The translations under genes were made by a program, and so were the position numbers. A stretch of DNA of 64,000 nucleotides from NCBI RefSeq assembly GCF_011516755.1, contig NZ_WOSY01000011.1, positions 60,666 to 124,665 on the forward strand, written 5' to 3'. Within the stretch, counting starts at the first letter, position 1. Each line of letters starts with the position of its first letter. Shown piece after piece: positions 8,542 to 18,271 of this stretch. The notes beneath the pieces were generated by a model. The model was not told where the DNA came from. It made no database searches and saw only the letters and a program-made list of their open reading frames with translations. This DNA comes from Acetobacter conturbans (GTDB lineage Bacteria > Pseudomonadota > Alphaproteobacteria > Acetobacterales > Acetobacteraceae).

Positions 8542-9536
8542 TGTTCAGGCCCTTCACACTGTTTTGTGCGCTTCTGGCCGGTGGTTCGGGAATGTTCCTT
8601 TATTCCGAGAAGCACAAGACAACGGTTCTGGATCAGCAGATTTCAAAGATCGTCGCTGACACCGAGCACATCCGCCAGCAGACGGCGGTGTTGCAGACCG
8701 ACTGGGCCCTCCTCAACCAGCCGGATCGCCTGAGCCATCTGGCCGGTCGTTTCGATGCCAGCCTGAAGCCTATGGAGCCACGGCAGTTCGTCCGCATGGC
8801 GGACCTCCGGCAGCATCTCCCCGCAGCCGTTTCGCCGCATGCGGAACCCGCCCGCCCATCTGCTGTTGCGTCACAGGGTGCCGATACGGGTGCAGTGGTC
8901 GTAGCGAGTCGTGCAGTGCCCGACGTTACGCCGCATGAACAGGCAGCCGAACCTGCTGTCGTAAAGCAGAGTGTTGCCTCCGCGACGCCAGTTGCGACAG
9001 TGCGGAAAGCACCGCTCGTGCTGGCGAAAGCGGAAACTGCGACCCCTGTGTTCCATGCGCCTGAAGCCCGCGTTCCTGAACAGCACCAGGTTGCAGCTCA
9101 GGACAGTGTGAAGACGCAGCTTGCTGATTCTGCTCCGGTGGAAACACGCAGAAGCATTCATCATACGGTTACCGCGAGCGATCCGCTGGCAGTTGCCCTG
9201 GGTGAAAAAACCGAGACGACGACCGTCCATCATGCCTCCCACACTCTTGTGGCTGACAGCAGTGCAACTCACCATACTGCCTCGCATGACGTCGCAAGCC
9301 TGACGGATACGGCCCACTCGACGCCTGCTCACCATGCCGTCGTCACGCATGTCGCCGTCGCGGACACCGTGGCGAGGCCGCGCATGACCACTGTCTCAAC
9401 GCCGGTTACTGTGGCTGCATGGCACCCCAGCACCGCACCGCGCTATGTCGAGGCGCGCGCGACATATTCCGGATCGCTTCTCGGACATTCCTCGATCGGG
9501 GGCGGCCTGCCACCGCCAATGCCGGTTTCAAACTAA
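8541..9536 (+). CDS. ftsL: FtsL-like divisome protein with very long C-terminal tail
   Basis: Identity comes from position (between rsmH and ftsI) and architecture. A single transmembrane helix covers about residues 4-21. It is followed by a coiled-coil segment (about 25-58) and the FtsL-like motif LLNQPDRLSHLAGRF. In known systems FtsL forms a periplasmic coiled coil with FtsB that activates FtsWI. The family core ends by about residue 93, but this protein runs to 331. The extra 238 residues are low-complexity, rich in Ala, Thr, Val and Pro, with about 18 His (HH pairs repeatedly). The ATG at 8541 overlaps the rsmH stop; a TTG one codon earlier is less likely. Confidence 0.8.
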   Translation: MFRPFTLFCALLAGGSGMFLYSEKHKTTVLDQQISKIVADTEHIRQQTAVLQTDWALLNQPDRLSHLAGRFDASLKPMEPRQFVRMADLRQHLPAAVSPHAEPARPSAVASQGADTGAVVVASRAVPDVTPHEQAAEPAVVKQSVASATPVATVRKAPLVLAKAETATPVFHAPEARVPEQHQVAAQDSVKTQLADSAPVETRRSIHHTVTASDPLAVALGEKTETTTVHHASHTLVADSSATHHTASHDVASLTDTAHSTPAHHAVVTHVAVADTVARPRMTTVSTPVTVAAWHPSTAPRYVEARATYSGSLLGHSSIGGGLPPPMPVSN

Positions 9537-9559
9537 GGCCACAGTCTTCTGTTTGATAA

Positions 9560-9590
9560 GATTTCGTGCCGGGCTGCCCGGCACGAAATC
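9560..9590 (+). promoter_or_regulatory. Perfect 14-bp hairpin in the ftsL-ftsI gap
   Basis: Bases 9560-9573 pair perfectly with 9577-9590 around a 3-base loop (CTG). It lies in the only gap of more than 100 bases inside the dcw cluster before ftsA-ftsZ. No T tract follows, so it is not a standard terminator. mRNA processing, stabilisation or partial attenuation are the options. Confidence 0.6.
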
Positions 9591-9657
9591 ATTCCAGCTT
9601 CCTTCCGGCATACGTTGCTCTTGATGTTTCCGGGCCTTCGAGGATACGTCGCCCCTC

Positions 9658-11745
9658 ATGCCTCGCCAGTCTCCTCCGTCCGACAGCCCCGCTCCCGGCT
9701 CCGAACATCCCCCGCAGGACGTTCGGGTCACAAGCGAGGATCTGCGCGAGAGAGCGCAGCTTGAACGTATGCATGTGCGCCTGCTGGGCGTGGCGACCAT
9801 CTTTTCCCTGCTGTTCGGCACTGTGGCGCTGAAAGCGACGTTCGCGACAATCATCTCACCGATGATCCCCGAAGCCCGCCAGATCCGTCCGCAGGTCCCG
9901 GAAATTCCGAAAATCGATCCGAAGAGCACGTTGACCAGCTCACTGGCGATGCCGCAGGTGCGGCGCGCCATGATCGTCGATCGCAACAATCAGGCGCTGG
10001 CGGTGTCGCTGCCTGTCGCACAGGTCTATGCCAACCCGCGGGAACTGATCGATCCCCGCGATGTCGCGAAAAAACTCAAGTCGGTTCTGCCTCAACTGGA
10101 TGAGGAAGAGACCGTCAGGCGACTGTCGATGCCGAAACAGTTCGTGTATCTGGCACGCAACATCACGCTCCAGCAGGAACTGGCGATCAATAATTTCGGC
10201 ATTCCGGGCCTTTATTTCGAAGCCGGTGAGCGCCGCCACTATCCGCAGGGCGTTGTGGCCTCGCAGATCATGGGCGGCGTGGACATCGACGATCACGGCA
10301 TCGCCGGTGTCGAACGCTATTTCGACAAGCGCCTGATCAGCGACAAGAAACCGCTGAAACTCTCCCTCGACGTGCGTGTGCAGGGTGTCGCACGCGAGGA
10401 ACTGGCGGCAGCGAAGGACACGTTCGAGGCTATCGGGGCGTGCGCCATCGTGATGGACGTGAATACGGGTGAAGTGATCGCCATGGTCAGCCTGCCGGAC
10501 TACGACGCGAACAATTTCGCTCATGCCCCGGAGGATGCCCGCTTCAACCGTGCGGTGACCGGTGTTTACGAACCGGGTTCGACCTTCAAGTTGCAGACAG
10601 CGGCCATGGCCCTGCAACTTGGCGTGGCCCATATCTGGGATCGTTTCTCCTCCATTCCCATTCATATCGGTCGCTTCACCATCGCGGACATGAGAACGGA
10701 CCATTTCTCACCCTGGCTGTCGCTGCCTGAAGTGATGGCGTTCTCCTCCAATCCGGCAGCTGCTCACATCGCTCTCGATGTCGGTGCACAGAGGCAGCAG
10801 GACTGGTTGCGCGGCATGGGATTTTTTGCGCCGGTGCCTATCGAACTGCCGGAAGCCGGTCATCCGATCATTCCAGCACGCCGCAACTGGGGCATCTCCA
10901 CCGTCATGACCGTCGGCTTCGGTCACGGCGTCGCGGAACCCCCTCTGGCCATCGTGCGAGGCACCGCCGCAACCGTAAATGGCGGCATTCTGATCAAGCC
11001 GACCCTCGTTGCGCGGGACGACGACAGCGATGCCCGCAGCACAGAAAGCACCGATGCCGGGCCGTCCATCTCCGGTGGCCCCGATGCCGCGGCAGAGAGT
11101 GCAGAACCCGCGGACGAGCAGGACGTGGCAGTCACACCGCAGGGACAGCGTGTTTTTTCACCCGAGATATCGAGCACGCTCCGCAAGATCCTTCGACTGG
11201 ACGTTGCATTGGGCACCGGGAAGACGGCTGAAGTTCCGGGCTATTTCGTAGGAGGAAAGACCGGGACCGCCGAAAAAATCGGGCCACACGGCGGCTATCT
11301 GAAACATGTGAACATCGCCGCATTCACCAGCATCTTCCCGATGAACGCGCCGCGTTATGCGGTCTATGTGATGCTTGACAGTCCGAAGGGAACAGCCGCC
11401 ACGCATGGCTGGACCACTGCGGCATGGAACGCTGCGCCCACGGTCGCAAAAATCATTTCACGCATCGGCCCCATGCTTCAGGTCTTCCCGGATACCGCTC
11501 ACACGGCACAGATCGACGCGGAACTGGCCATTCCCATGCGCCCCTCCCCACCCCGTGGCGTAAGACCGCTTGGTCCGGGCAATGATCCGGGCGATCCGCG
11601 CCGGGCGGCGGACGAGAAGCGCGCGGAAGATCAGGAAAAAAAGAAACATCGTCCTGACGAGAAGGAAGATGCCCGGCATGCGGCGATCGCTCCGCGTCCC
11701 GTCGAGCATCCGGCCTTAACGCAGCAGGACCATGGACGGGGCTAA
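9658..11745 (+). CDS. ftsI: Penicillin-binding protein 3, septal transpeptidase
   Basis: A 695-residue class B PBP that cross-links septal peptidoglycan in the periplasm. One transmembrane helix (about residues 40-60) follows a Pro-rich cytoplasmic N-terminus. The transpeptidase motifs are STFK (nucleophile Ser308), SSN (363-365) and KTG (534-536). Two additions are unusual. There is an acidic, Ser/Ala-rich insert of about 37 residues (454-490) between SxN and KTG. There is also a roughly 70-residue charged, Pro-rich C-terminal tail (625-695, containing EKKKHRPDEKED). E. coli FtsI is 588 residues. Partners expected from the family are FtsW and FtsL. Confidence 0.95.
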   Translation: MPRQSPPSDSPAPGSEHPPQDVRVTSEDLRERAQLERMHVRLLGVATIFSLLFGTVALKATFATIISPMIPEARQIRPQVPEIPKIDPKSTLTSSLAMPQVRRAMIVDRNNQALAVSLPVAQVYANPRELIDPRDVAKKLKSVLPQLDEEETVRRLSMPKQFVYLARNITLQQELAINNFGIPGLYFEAGERRHYPQGVVASQIMGGVDIDDHGIAGVERYFDKRLISDKKPLKLSLDVRVQGVAREELAAAKDTFEAIGACAIVMDVNTGEVIAMVSLPDYDANNFAHAPEDARFNRAVTGVYEPGSTFKLQTAAMALQLGVAHIWDRFSSIPIHIGRFTIADMRTDHFSPWLSLPEVMAFSSNPAAAHIALDVGAQRQQDWLRGMGFFAPVPIELPEAGHPIIPARRNWGISTVMTVGFGHGVAEPPLAIVRGTAATVNGGILIKPTLVARDDDSDARSTESTDAGPSISGGPDAAAESAEPADEQDVAVTPQGQRVFSPEISSTLRKILRLDVALGTGKTAEVPGYFVGGKTGTAEKIGPHGGYLKHVNIAAFTSIFPMNAPRYAVYVMLDSPKGTAATHGWTTAAWNAAPTVAKIISRIGPMLQVFPDTAHTAQIDAELAIPMRPSPPRGVRPLGPGNDPGDPRRAADEKRAEDQEKKKHRPDEKEDARHAAIAPRPVEHPALTQQDHGRG

Positions 11746-11749
11746 GATC

Positions 11750-13216
11750 ATGAAACTCTCATCTCTTCTTTCCCAGTCCGGCCTGAAACCCGCCTCCCTC
11801 AGTCTGGGCGACCCGGAGATCACCGCGATCACCGCCGACAGCCGCGCTGTCCAGCCCGGCTCGCTCTTCGTGGCACTCCCCGGAACACAGCAGGACGGGC
11901 GCGCTTTCATTCCCGGCGCGATTGCAGCCGGAGCGGCCGCCATTCTCGTGCCGGAAGGAACCGGTCCTCTAGAAAATGGCGTGCCGGTCGCCATCACGGC
12001 CACACCACGCCGATCACTCGCTCTTCTCGCTGCGACACTTGCCGGACCACAGCCGGAACACATCGTGGCGGTGACGGGCACGAACGGAAAAACCAGCACC
12101 GTCGATTTCCTCCGTCAGATCTGGCAGGGCATGGGGCGCACGGCGGCCAGTTTCGGCACGCTGGGGCTGGTTTCACCCGTGCCCCTTCCCGTCGAGGTGC
12201 CGTCCCTCACCACCCCCGACCCTGTCACGCTCGCACGCGGGCTCGCCGCCTTGCGGGAGCGCGGCGTGACGGATGTGGCAATGGAAGCCTCCTCTCACGG
12301 TCTGGACCAGAGGCGTCTGGACGGGGTGCGGATCAATGCGGCCGGGTTCACCAACCTGACCCGCGATCATCTGGATTATCACGGGTCGCTGGAAAGCTAC
12401 CGGGCGGCGAAACTGCGCCTGTTCGATACGCTCCTGCCGGGCGGCGGTCTCGCCGTGGCGAACGCGGACATGGACGAGGTCACGCTGGCCGCGCTGCGTG
12501 ACCTCCAGCGCCGCCGCGACCTTGAACTGCGACTGGTCGGACGCAAGGGAACCACAATCCGTCTCCTCGCACACAAGGCGCTTCCGGAAGGGCAACGGCT
12601 GCGGCTCGAAATCGGCAAGAAGGAAATGGACGTGACGCTTGCTCTGCCAGGCCGTTTTCAGGTGGACAATGCCCTGCTCGCCGCAGCGCTGGCCGGACCG
12701 GACAAGGCGGATATGGAAGCCGCGATTGCCCTGCTCCCGACGTTACACGGCGTACGCGGACGCATGGAGCGTGCGGCGATCCTGCCGAACGGTGCCGCTG
12801 TTTACGTTGACTATGCCCACACACCGGATGCGCTGGCCCGCGCCATCGACAGCCTGCGTCCGCATGTGAAGGGACGGCTGCTCGTCCTGTTCGGCGCGGG
12901 CGGTGACCGCGACAAGGGGAAACGGCCGCTCATGGCGCAGGAGGCCGCGCAACGGGCGGATATGGTGTTCGTGACCGACGATAATCCCCGCAGCGAGGAT
13001 GCACAGGATATCCGGCAGGATGTCCTTGCCGGGGCTCCCGAAGCCATTGAAATTCCGGACCGGAGAACGGCGATTGCCGAAACCATGGGACGGCTTGCAT
13101 CCGGTGACGTACTGCTTGTCGCGGGCAAGGGGCATGAACAGGGGCAGATCATCGGCGAGATCGTGCATCCGTTTGACGATGTGAGCGTCGTGAAAAGCTT
13201 CGCAGGGAAGGCATGA
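11750..13216 (+). CDS. murE: UDP-MurNAc-L-Ala-D-Glu:meso-diaminopimelate ligase
   Basis: Adds the third residue of the peptidoglycan stem peptide in the cytoplasm with ATP. The P-loop GTNGKTS is near residue 110. The DNPR signature (within VTDDNPRSED) marks enzymes that use meso-diaminopimelate and not lysine. The ATG at 11750 (MKLSSLL) fits the family start; an in-frame ATG at 11732, overlapping ftsI, would add six residues. The length of 488-494 is usual. It overlaps murF by four bases. Confidence 0.95.
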   Translation: MKLSSLLSQSGLKPASLSLGDPEITAITADSRAVQPGSLFVALPGTQQDGRAFIPGAIAAGAAAILVPEGTGPLENGVPVAITATPRRSLALLAATLAGPQPEHIVAVTGTNGKTSTVDFLRQIWQGMGRTAASFGTLGLVSPVPLPVEVPSLTTPDPVTLARGLAALRERGVTDVAMEASSHGLDQRRLDGVRINAAGFTNLTRDHLDYHGSLESYRAAKLRLFDTLLPGGGLAVANADMDEVTLAALRDLQRRRDLELRLVGRKGTTIRLLAHKALPEGQRLRLEIGKKEMDVTLALPGRFQVDNALLAAALAGPDKADMEAAIALLPTLHGVRGRMERAAILPNGAAVYVDYAHTPDALARAIDSLRPHVKGRLLVLFGAGGDRDKGKRPLMAQEAAQRADMVFVTDDNPRSEDAQDIRQDVLAGAPEAIEIPDRRTAIAETMGRLASGDVLLVAGKGHEQGQIIGEIVHPFDDVSVVKSFAGKA

Positions 13217-14616
13217 GCGTGCTCTGGACCGGAGAGGAACTGGCGCAGGCCACCAAAGGCCGTTTCGGCTCGGAAGACGGTGCTGACATTCGTGTCTCCG
13301 GTGTTTCCATTGACACAAGAACGCTTGCGACGGGCGATCTTTTCATCGCCCTCCTAGGTGAGAACGCGGACGGACACGCGCATGTGGCGATGGCGCTCGA
13401 CAGGGGAGCCGCCGTCGTTCTTGTGCATCGGACCGACGAACTGGATGGCGTTGAGCCGACCGATCCCCGCCTGCTGATTGTCGGCGATACGATGGTGGGG
13501 CTGTGGGATCTCGCCCGGACAGCGCGCGCACGCTTCACGGGCGATGTCGTCGCCGTGACGGGCAGCGTCGGCAAGACCACGACCAAGGACATGCTGCGTG
13601 TTGCGCTCGGTGCGCTGGGAAAAACCCATGCCTCCGTGGCGTCCTACAACAACCACTGGGGCGTTCCGCTGACCCTCGCCCGCCTGCCCCGCGACGCCGT
13701 ATTCTGCGTCAGCGAAATCGGCATGAACCATCCGGGCGAAATTACCCCGCTGGCCGAACTTGTGCGGCCGGATGTGGCCGTGATCTCCACCATCGGTTCC
13801 GCGCATCTCGGCCATATGGGCAGTCTTGAAGCCATCGCGCGGGAAAAAGCCTCGCTCATCGCAGCACTGCCCCAAGGGGCCACAGCCGTGGTGCCGGACG
13901 ATGCCGAGGGGCAGACAATCTTCGCCGATATTGCCCGACAAGCGGGTGTGACGCTCTGGCATTCCGGGTTTGCCGCCCGAAGCGAAGCGCGGCTGACGGA
14001 CCTCGACCTCTCGGGAGAAGGCTCCCGGTTCGTGGCCCACATTGCAGGCCATGCCGTACCGGTGGAAATCAGCGCTCCCGGTGAGCATCTGGCGCGCAAT
14101 GCCCTGTCAGTGCTGGCCGTCGTAGCAGCTTTGCATGGTGACATGGCGAAACTTGCTGAAGCAGCGGAAGCCCTGGCCGATTTCGTGCCCGGTGCGGGGC
14201 GCGGTGCCGCCACACCCATCCTCCGCGGTGAGGCTCTCCTTCTGGATGAGAGCTACAACGCATCGGTCCTCTCCATTCAGGCGGCGCTTGGCGTGCTCAA
14301 ACTTCTGCAAGCAAAACGCCGCATTGCCGTGTTGGGAGACATCCGCGAACTGGGTGATTTCTCCCGCGAGGAACACCTCTCCCTCGAACCTTCGGTCAGC
14401 GCTGTGGCCGATCTTGTTTTCTGTTGTGGACCGCACATGAAAGACCTGTTCGATGCCCTCCCTTCTTCCCGGCAGGGAAGCTGGAGGGAAGACTCCGCTG
14501 CTCTGGCGCCTCTCGTGCGGAAAGCCCTGCAGGCCGGTGATGCCGTGCTCATCAAGGGCAGCTTCGGCAGCCGCATGAAAATCATTGTGGACGCGCTGAA
14601 GGCGGAGGCGGCCTGA
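13213..14616 (+). CDS. murF: UDP-MurNAc-tripeptide:D-Ala-D-Ala ligase
   Basis: Completes the UDP-MurNAc-pentapeptide by adding D-Ala-D-Ala, the dipeptide made by the Ddl encoded later in the cluster. The 467-residue protein shows the Mur ligase P-loop GSVGKTTTK near residue 117, then [28 protein letters not shown] and the C-terminal [10 protein letters not shown]. All are family hallmarks. Start and stop overlap murE and mraY (ATGA/TGATG), so the reading frames are coupled. Confidence 0.95.
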   Translation: MSVLWTGEELAQATKGRFGSEDGADIRVSGVSIDTRTLATGDLFIALLGENADGHAHVAMALDRGAAVVLVHRTDELDGVEPTDPRLLIVGDTMVGLWDLARTARARFTGDVVAVTGSVGKTTTKDMLRVALGALGKTHASVASYNNHWGVPLTLARLPRDAVFCVSEIGMNHPGEITPLAELVRPDVAVISTIGSAHLGHMGSLEAIAREKASLIAALPQGATAVVPDDAEGQTIFADIARQAGVTLWHSGFAARSEARLTDLDLSGEGSRFVAHIAGHAVPVEISAPGEHLARNALSVLAVVAALHGDMAKLAEAAEALADFVPGAGRGAATPILRGEALLLDESYNASVLSIQAALGVLKLLQAKRRIAVLGDIRELGDFSREEHLSLEPSVSAVADLVFCCGPHMKDLFDALPSSRQGSWREDSAALAPLVRKALQAGDAVLIKGSFGSRMKIIVDALKAEAA

Positions 14617-15707
14617 TGCTCTACACGCTGGTCGCCCATCACGTGCAGGGTCACACAACAATCCTGAACCTGTTCCGCTACATCACTTTCCGGGCAGGCG
14701 GCGCGTGCCTGACCGCCCTCGCCATCGCGCTGCTGCTCGGCAACCCCGTGATCCGCGAACTCAAGCGCATCCAGCGTGAAGGCCAGCCGATCCGCGCTGT
14801 CGGACCGGAGCGCCACATTCTGGAAAAGGCCGGCACGCCGACGATGGGCGGCATCCTGATCCTGATCGCCCTGTTTACGTCCACGCTGCTCTGGGCCGAT
14901 TTGCAGGATGGCTTCGTCTGGGCCGTCCTGTTCGTAACCGGCGCATTCGGGGCGGTGGGTTTCGCGGACGATTACCGCAAGTTGGCCAAGCGCAACACGG
15001 ACGGCATCTCCAAGAAAGCACGCCTGAGCTGCGAGTTCGGTGCGTCGCTGATCGCGGGCTGGTGGATGCAGCACCTCATGCCCATCGAACTGGCCAATCA
15101 CCTCGCCTTCCCGTTCGTGAAGGATTACATGCTGCCGCTGGGCTACGCCTTCCCGATCTTTGCGATGGTGACCATCGCGGGCTTCGGCAACGCCGTGAAC
15201 CTGACCGACGGTCTTGACGGGCTGGCGACCGTGCCCGTGGTGATTGCGGCCCTCGTGTTCGCGCTGATTTCCTACCTCGTCGGCAACCACGTCTTTGCGG
15301 ACTATCTCCAGCTTCATGCAGTCCCCGGAACGGGTGAACTGGCCGTGTTCTGTGCGGCGCTCGTGGGTGCGGGCCTTGGGTTCCTGTGGTTCAATGCACC
15401 ACCGGCTTCCGTATTCATGGGCGACACCGGCTCGCTGTCGCTGGGTGGCGCTCTCGGCGCGGTGGCGGTGGCGACCAAGCACGAACTGGTGCTGTGCATC
15501 GTCGGTGGCCTGTTCGTCGTCGAGACGCTGTCGGTCATCATTCAGGTGTTCTGGTACAAGCGCACCAAAAAGCGCGTCTTCCTGATGGCTCCGCTGCATC
15601 ATCATTTCGAAAAGAAGGGGTGGCAGGAGCCAAAGATCGTCATCCGTTTCTGGATCGTCTCCGTCGTGCTGGGGCTGGTCGGCCTTGCCACACTGAAGCT
15701 GCGCTGA
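14616..15707 (+). CDS. mraY: Phospho-MurNAc-pentapeptide translocase (lipid I synthase)
   Basis: Integral membrane enzyme that transfers phospho-MurNAc-pentapeptide to undecaprenyl phosphate. The 363 residues contain about ten hydrophobic helices and the active-site loops [32 protein letters not shown] and [11 protein letters not shown]. The first includes the paired Asp residues that bind magnesium. Length and motif order match the family. The ATG overlaps the murF stop by one base, and murD follows after twelve bases with a GAGGAG-like ribosome site. Confidence 0.97.
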   Translation: MLYTLVAHHVQGHTTILNLFRYITFRAGGACLTALAIALLLGNPVIRELKRIQREGQPIRAVGPERHILEKAGTPTMGGILILIALFTSTLLWADLQDGFVWAVLFVTGAFGAVGFADDYRKLAKRNTDGISKKARLSCEFGASLIAGWWMQHLMPIELANHLAFPFVKDYMLPLGYAFPIFAMVTIAGFGNAVNLTDGLDGLATVPVVIAALVFALISYLVGNHVFADYLQLHAVPGTGELAVFCAALVGAGLGFLWFNAPPASVFMGDTGSLSLGGALGAVAVATKHELVLCIVGGLFVVETLSVIIQVFWYKRTKKRVFLMAPLHHHFEKKGWQEPKIVIRFWIVSVVLGLVGLATLKLR

Positions 15708-15719
15708 GGAGCCCGTCCG

Positions 15720-17105
15720 ATGTCCACCTTCCCCACCACTCTGTTCACCGGTCACCGCTTCGCCGTTCTGGGACTGGGCCGCAACGGTGCCCCTGCGGCA
15801 AAGGCACTGGCAGCGATGGGTGCGGATGTGCAGGCATGGGACGATGGCGAAGCCGGACGCTCTTCACTCGATGATGCAGGTTCTTTTTCCGGCACGCTGA
15901 CGGTCGCACCCATCGAAACGCTCGCCGGGTTCGACGGACTGGTGATGTCGCCGGGCATCCCCCACATCCTGCCGAAAGTGCATCCCGTCGCGGCGATGGC
16001 GAAAGCGGCAGGCGTGCCGATCCTGTCTGATGCAGACCTTCTCTTTCAGGCCGTCCGCAAGGCCGGATCGAAAGCGCGGTTCGCTGGTATCACCGGCACA
16101 AACGGCAAATCCACCACCACGGCGCTTCTGGCACACCTGTTGCGCTGCGGCGGCCTGCAGGTCGCGGAAGGCGGCAATCTGGGACCGGCTTCCCTGTCCC
16201 TGCCGCTTCTGCCGGACAACGGCGTCTATGTGCTGGAAATGTCCTCCTACATGCTGGAACGGCTGGCCACGCTGCATTTCGATACGGCCTGCCTGCTGAA
16301 CCTGACACCCGATCATCTCGACCGGCACGGCGACATGACGGGCTATGCCTCTGCCAAGGCCCATATCTTCGACCGGATGGACGGCGGCGATCTCGCCGTG
16401 ATCGGCAATGGCGATACGTGGTGTCGCGAGATCACCGCGACGGTGAAGGCGCGCGGCATCGCGGTGGAAACGATTTCGGGCCAGGATGACGAGGCTGCGG
16501 ATTTCCATCTCCACGATGGCGCCGTGGTGAGCCACGGCATGATTATCGCGCGTCCGGGCGCCACCCTTCCCGGCAACCACAACGCCGAGAACGCCTGCGC
16601 GGCGCTGGCCATGGCACTCCGTCTGGGGATCACGCCGGATGTGCTGGCCAGAGGGATCGGAGATTTCGCGGGACTGGCGCACCGTCAGAAGCATGTCGCG
16701 GATATCAACGGCGTTGCTTATGTGGACGACAGCAAGGCTACCAATGCCGACGCGGCCTCCCGCGCTCTCGGCTGTTATGAAAAGATCGTCTGGATCGCGG
16801 GCGGCACGGCCAAGGCCGGTGGGATCACGGATCTCGCGTGCTATTTCCCCCGGATCGTGAAGACTTTCCTGATCGGTAAGGACGCACCGATGCTAGCGGA
16901 AACGCTGGCGGAACATGGCGCGGCCCATGAAATCGTCGGTGATCTGGAGCACGCCGTTCCAGCCGCGAAGGAAGCGGCGGAGATGGGGGGAGCGGATGTC
17001 GTCCTCCTCTCCCCGGCCTGCGCCAGCTTCGACCAGTTTCCCGGTTTCGAGGCACGTGGTCTGCGGTTCGCTGAACTGGTGCATGGTCTGGAGGGCAAGA
17101 TCTGA
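15720..17105 (+). CDS. murD: UDP-MurNAc-L-Ala:D-glutamate ligase
   Basis: Adds D-Glu as the second stem-peptide residue. The 461-residue protein has the N-terminal Rossmann-like GLGRNGAPAAKAL and the Mur P-loop ITGTNGKSTTTALL near residue 125. The nucleotide-site motifs NLTPDHLDRHG and the substrate-binding GLAHRQKHV and DDSKATNADAA follow. All three Mur domains are complete. It overlaps ftsW by one base. Confidence 0.96.
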   Translation: MSTFPTTLFTGHRFAVLGLGRNGAPAAKALAAMGADVQAWDDGEAGRSSLDDAGSFSGTLTVAPIETLAGFDGLVMSPGIPHILPKVHPVAAMAKAAGVPILSDADLLFQAVRKAGSKARFAGITGTNGKSTTTALLAHLLRCGGLQVAEGGNLGPASLSLPLLPDNGVYVLEMSSYMLERLATLHFDTACLLNLTPDHLDRHGDMTGYASAKAHIFDRMDGGDLAVIGNGDTWCREITATVKARGIAVETISGQDDEAADFHLHDGAVVSHGMIIARPGATLPGNHNAENACAALAMALRLGITPDVLARGIGDFAGLAHRQKHVADINGVAYVDDSKATNADAASRALGCYEKIVWIAGGTAKAGGITDLACYFPRIVKTFLIGKDAPMLAETLAEHGAAHEIVGDLEHAVPAAKEAAEMGGADVVLLSPACASFDQFPGFEARGLRFAELVHGLEGKI

Positions 17106-18271
17106 TGGCCCGTTTTTCCCGCATCGACAACTCGGCCCTCGGACGCTGGTGGCGCAGCGTCGATCATGTGACGCTCGCCTGCGTCGGCATCCTGATCGGT
17201 TTCGGCTATATCCTGATGCTGGCCGCCAGCCCGGCCGTGGCGGTGCGTATCGGTGCATCCCGCAACATGTTCATCTTCAAGCAGGTGGTGTTTCTGACGC
17301 TTGCCGGGCTCGTGACCATCAGCGTGTCGATGCTGTCCCGCAAGGGCGTGATCCGTATGGGTTTCATCGGCAGCATGATCGCCATCGCGGCCACGGCGAT
17401 GACCCTTGTCCACGGCATCGAGATCAAGGGCGCACGACGCTGGATCGCCCTGCCGATGATGTCGGTCCAGCCCTCCGAATTCCTCAAACCGTGCTTCGCC
17501 GTGCTGACCGCGTGGCTGCTCTCGAAGCGCCATGAACTGCGCCGCTTTCCGGGGATGCTGCTCGCGTTCGCCTGTTATGCCGTCATCCTGATCCTGCTGA
17601 AATCCCAGCCCGATATCGGCATGCTCACCGTCGTCACCACGGTTTTCCTCGCCCAGCTTTTCGTGGACGGTTTGAACCTCATCTTCATCGCGGGCGCGGT
17701 GGGCACGATGATCGCTGCGGGCATCGCGGCCTATTTCCTGTTTCCGCATGTTCATTCGCGTGTCGAACGCTTCCTGCATCCGGGCGTGGGCGATCACTAC
17801 CAGATCGACACGGCAATGCGCGCTTTCGGCAACGGCGGGCTCTTGGGGCGTGGTCCCGGTGAAGGCCGCGTGAAAGACCTGCTGCCTGATGCCCACGCCG
17901 ACTTCGTGTTCGCTGTCGCGGGCGAGGAATACGGCCTGCTGATCTGCCTGTTCATCATCGTGGTGTTTGCCACCATCGTCATCCGGGCGCTTCTGAAACT
18001 GCTGCGGGAGGATGATCCCTTTCTCATTCTGGCGACAGCGGGTCTGGCGACCGGCTTCGGGTTGCAGGCCTTCGTCAACATGGCCTCCACCCTGCATCTC
18101 ATCCCGACCAAAGGCATGACGCTGCCCTTCATTTCCTATGGTGGCTCCTCCGCGCTCTCCATCGCGCTGACCATCGGGATGCTGCTGGCACTGACACGAC
18201 AGCGGGTGGGACAGAGTCGCCTAAGCCGCGCGCTGACCGAAACCCGGGGCACATGGAAAGCCGCAGTATGA
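17105..18271 (+). CDS. ftsW: FtsW, septal peptidoglycan polymerase (SEDS)
   Basis: A 388-residue polytopic SEDS protein that polymerises lipid II at the septum together with FtsI. About ten transmembrane helices are predicted by eye. Conserved segments are ARRWI...QPSEF, KSQPDIGMLTVV, GPGEG in the large loop, and the C-terminal FISYGGSSALSIALTIGMLL. The usual order murD-ftsW-murG supports FtsW over the paralogue RodA. The start overlaps murD by one base and the stop overlaps the murG ATG. Confidence 0.95.
   Translation: MARFSRIDNSALGRWWRSVDHVTLACVGILIGFGYILMLAASPAVAVRIGASRNMFIFKQVVFLTLAGLVTISVSMLSRKGVIRMGFIGSMIAIAATAMTLVHGIEIKGARRWIALPMMSVQPSEFLKPCFAVLTAWLLSKRHELRRFPGMLLAFACYAVILILLKSQPDIGMLTVVTTVFLAQLFVDGLNLIFIAGAVGTMIAAGIAAYFLFPHVHSRVERFLHPGVGDHYQIDTAMRAFGNGGLLGRGPGEGRVKDLLPDAHADFVFAVAGEEYGLLICLFIIVVFATIVIRALLKLLREDDPFLILATAGLATGFGLQAFVNMASTLHLIPTKGMTLPFISYGGSSALSIALTIGMLLALTRQRVGQSRLSRALTETRGTWKAAV

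Noticed and set aside
14277..15755. Long minus-strand open frame over murF, mraY
   Set aside because: It is a shadow of GC-rich genes on the plus strand. Its translation is rich in His, Gln, Arg and Asp with no domain. Similar shadows lie at 16841-18097, 19410-20852, 34790-35998 and 46629-47828.
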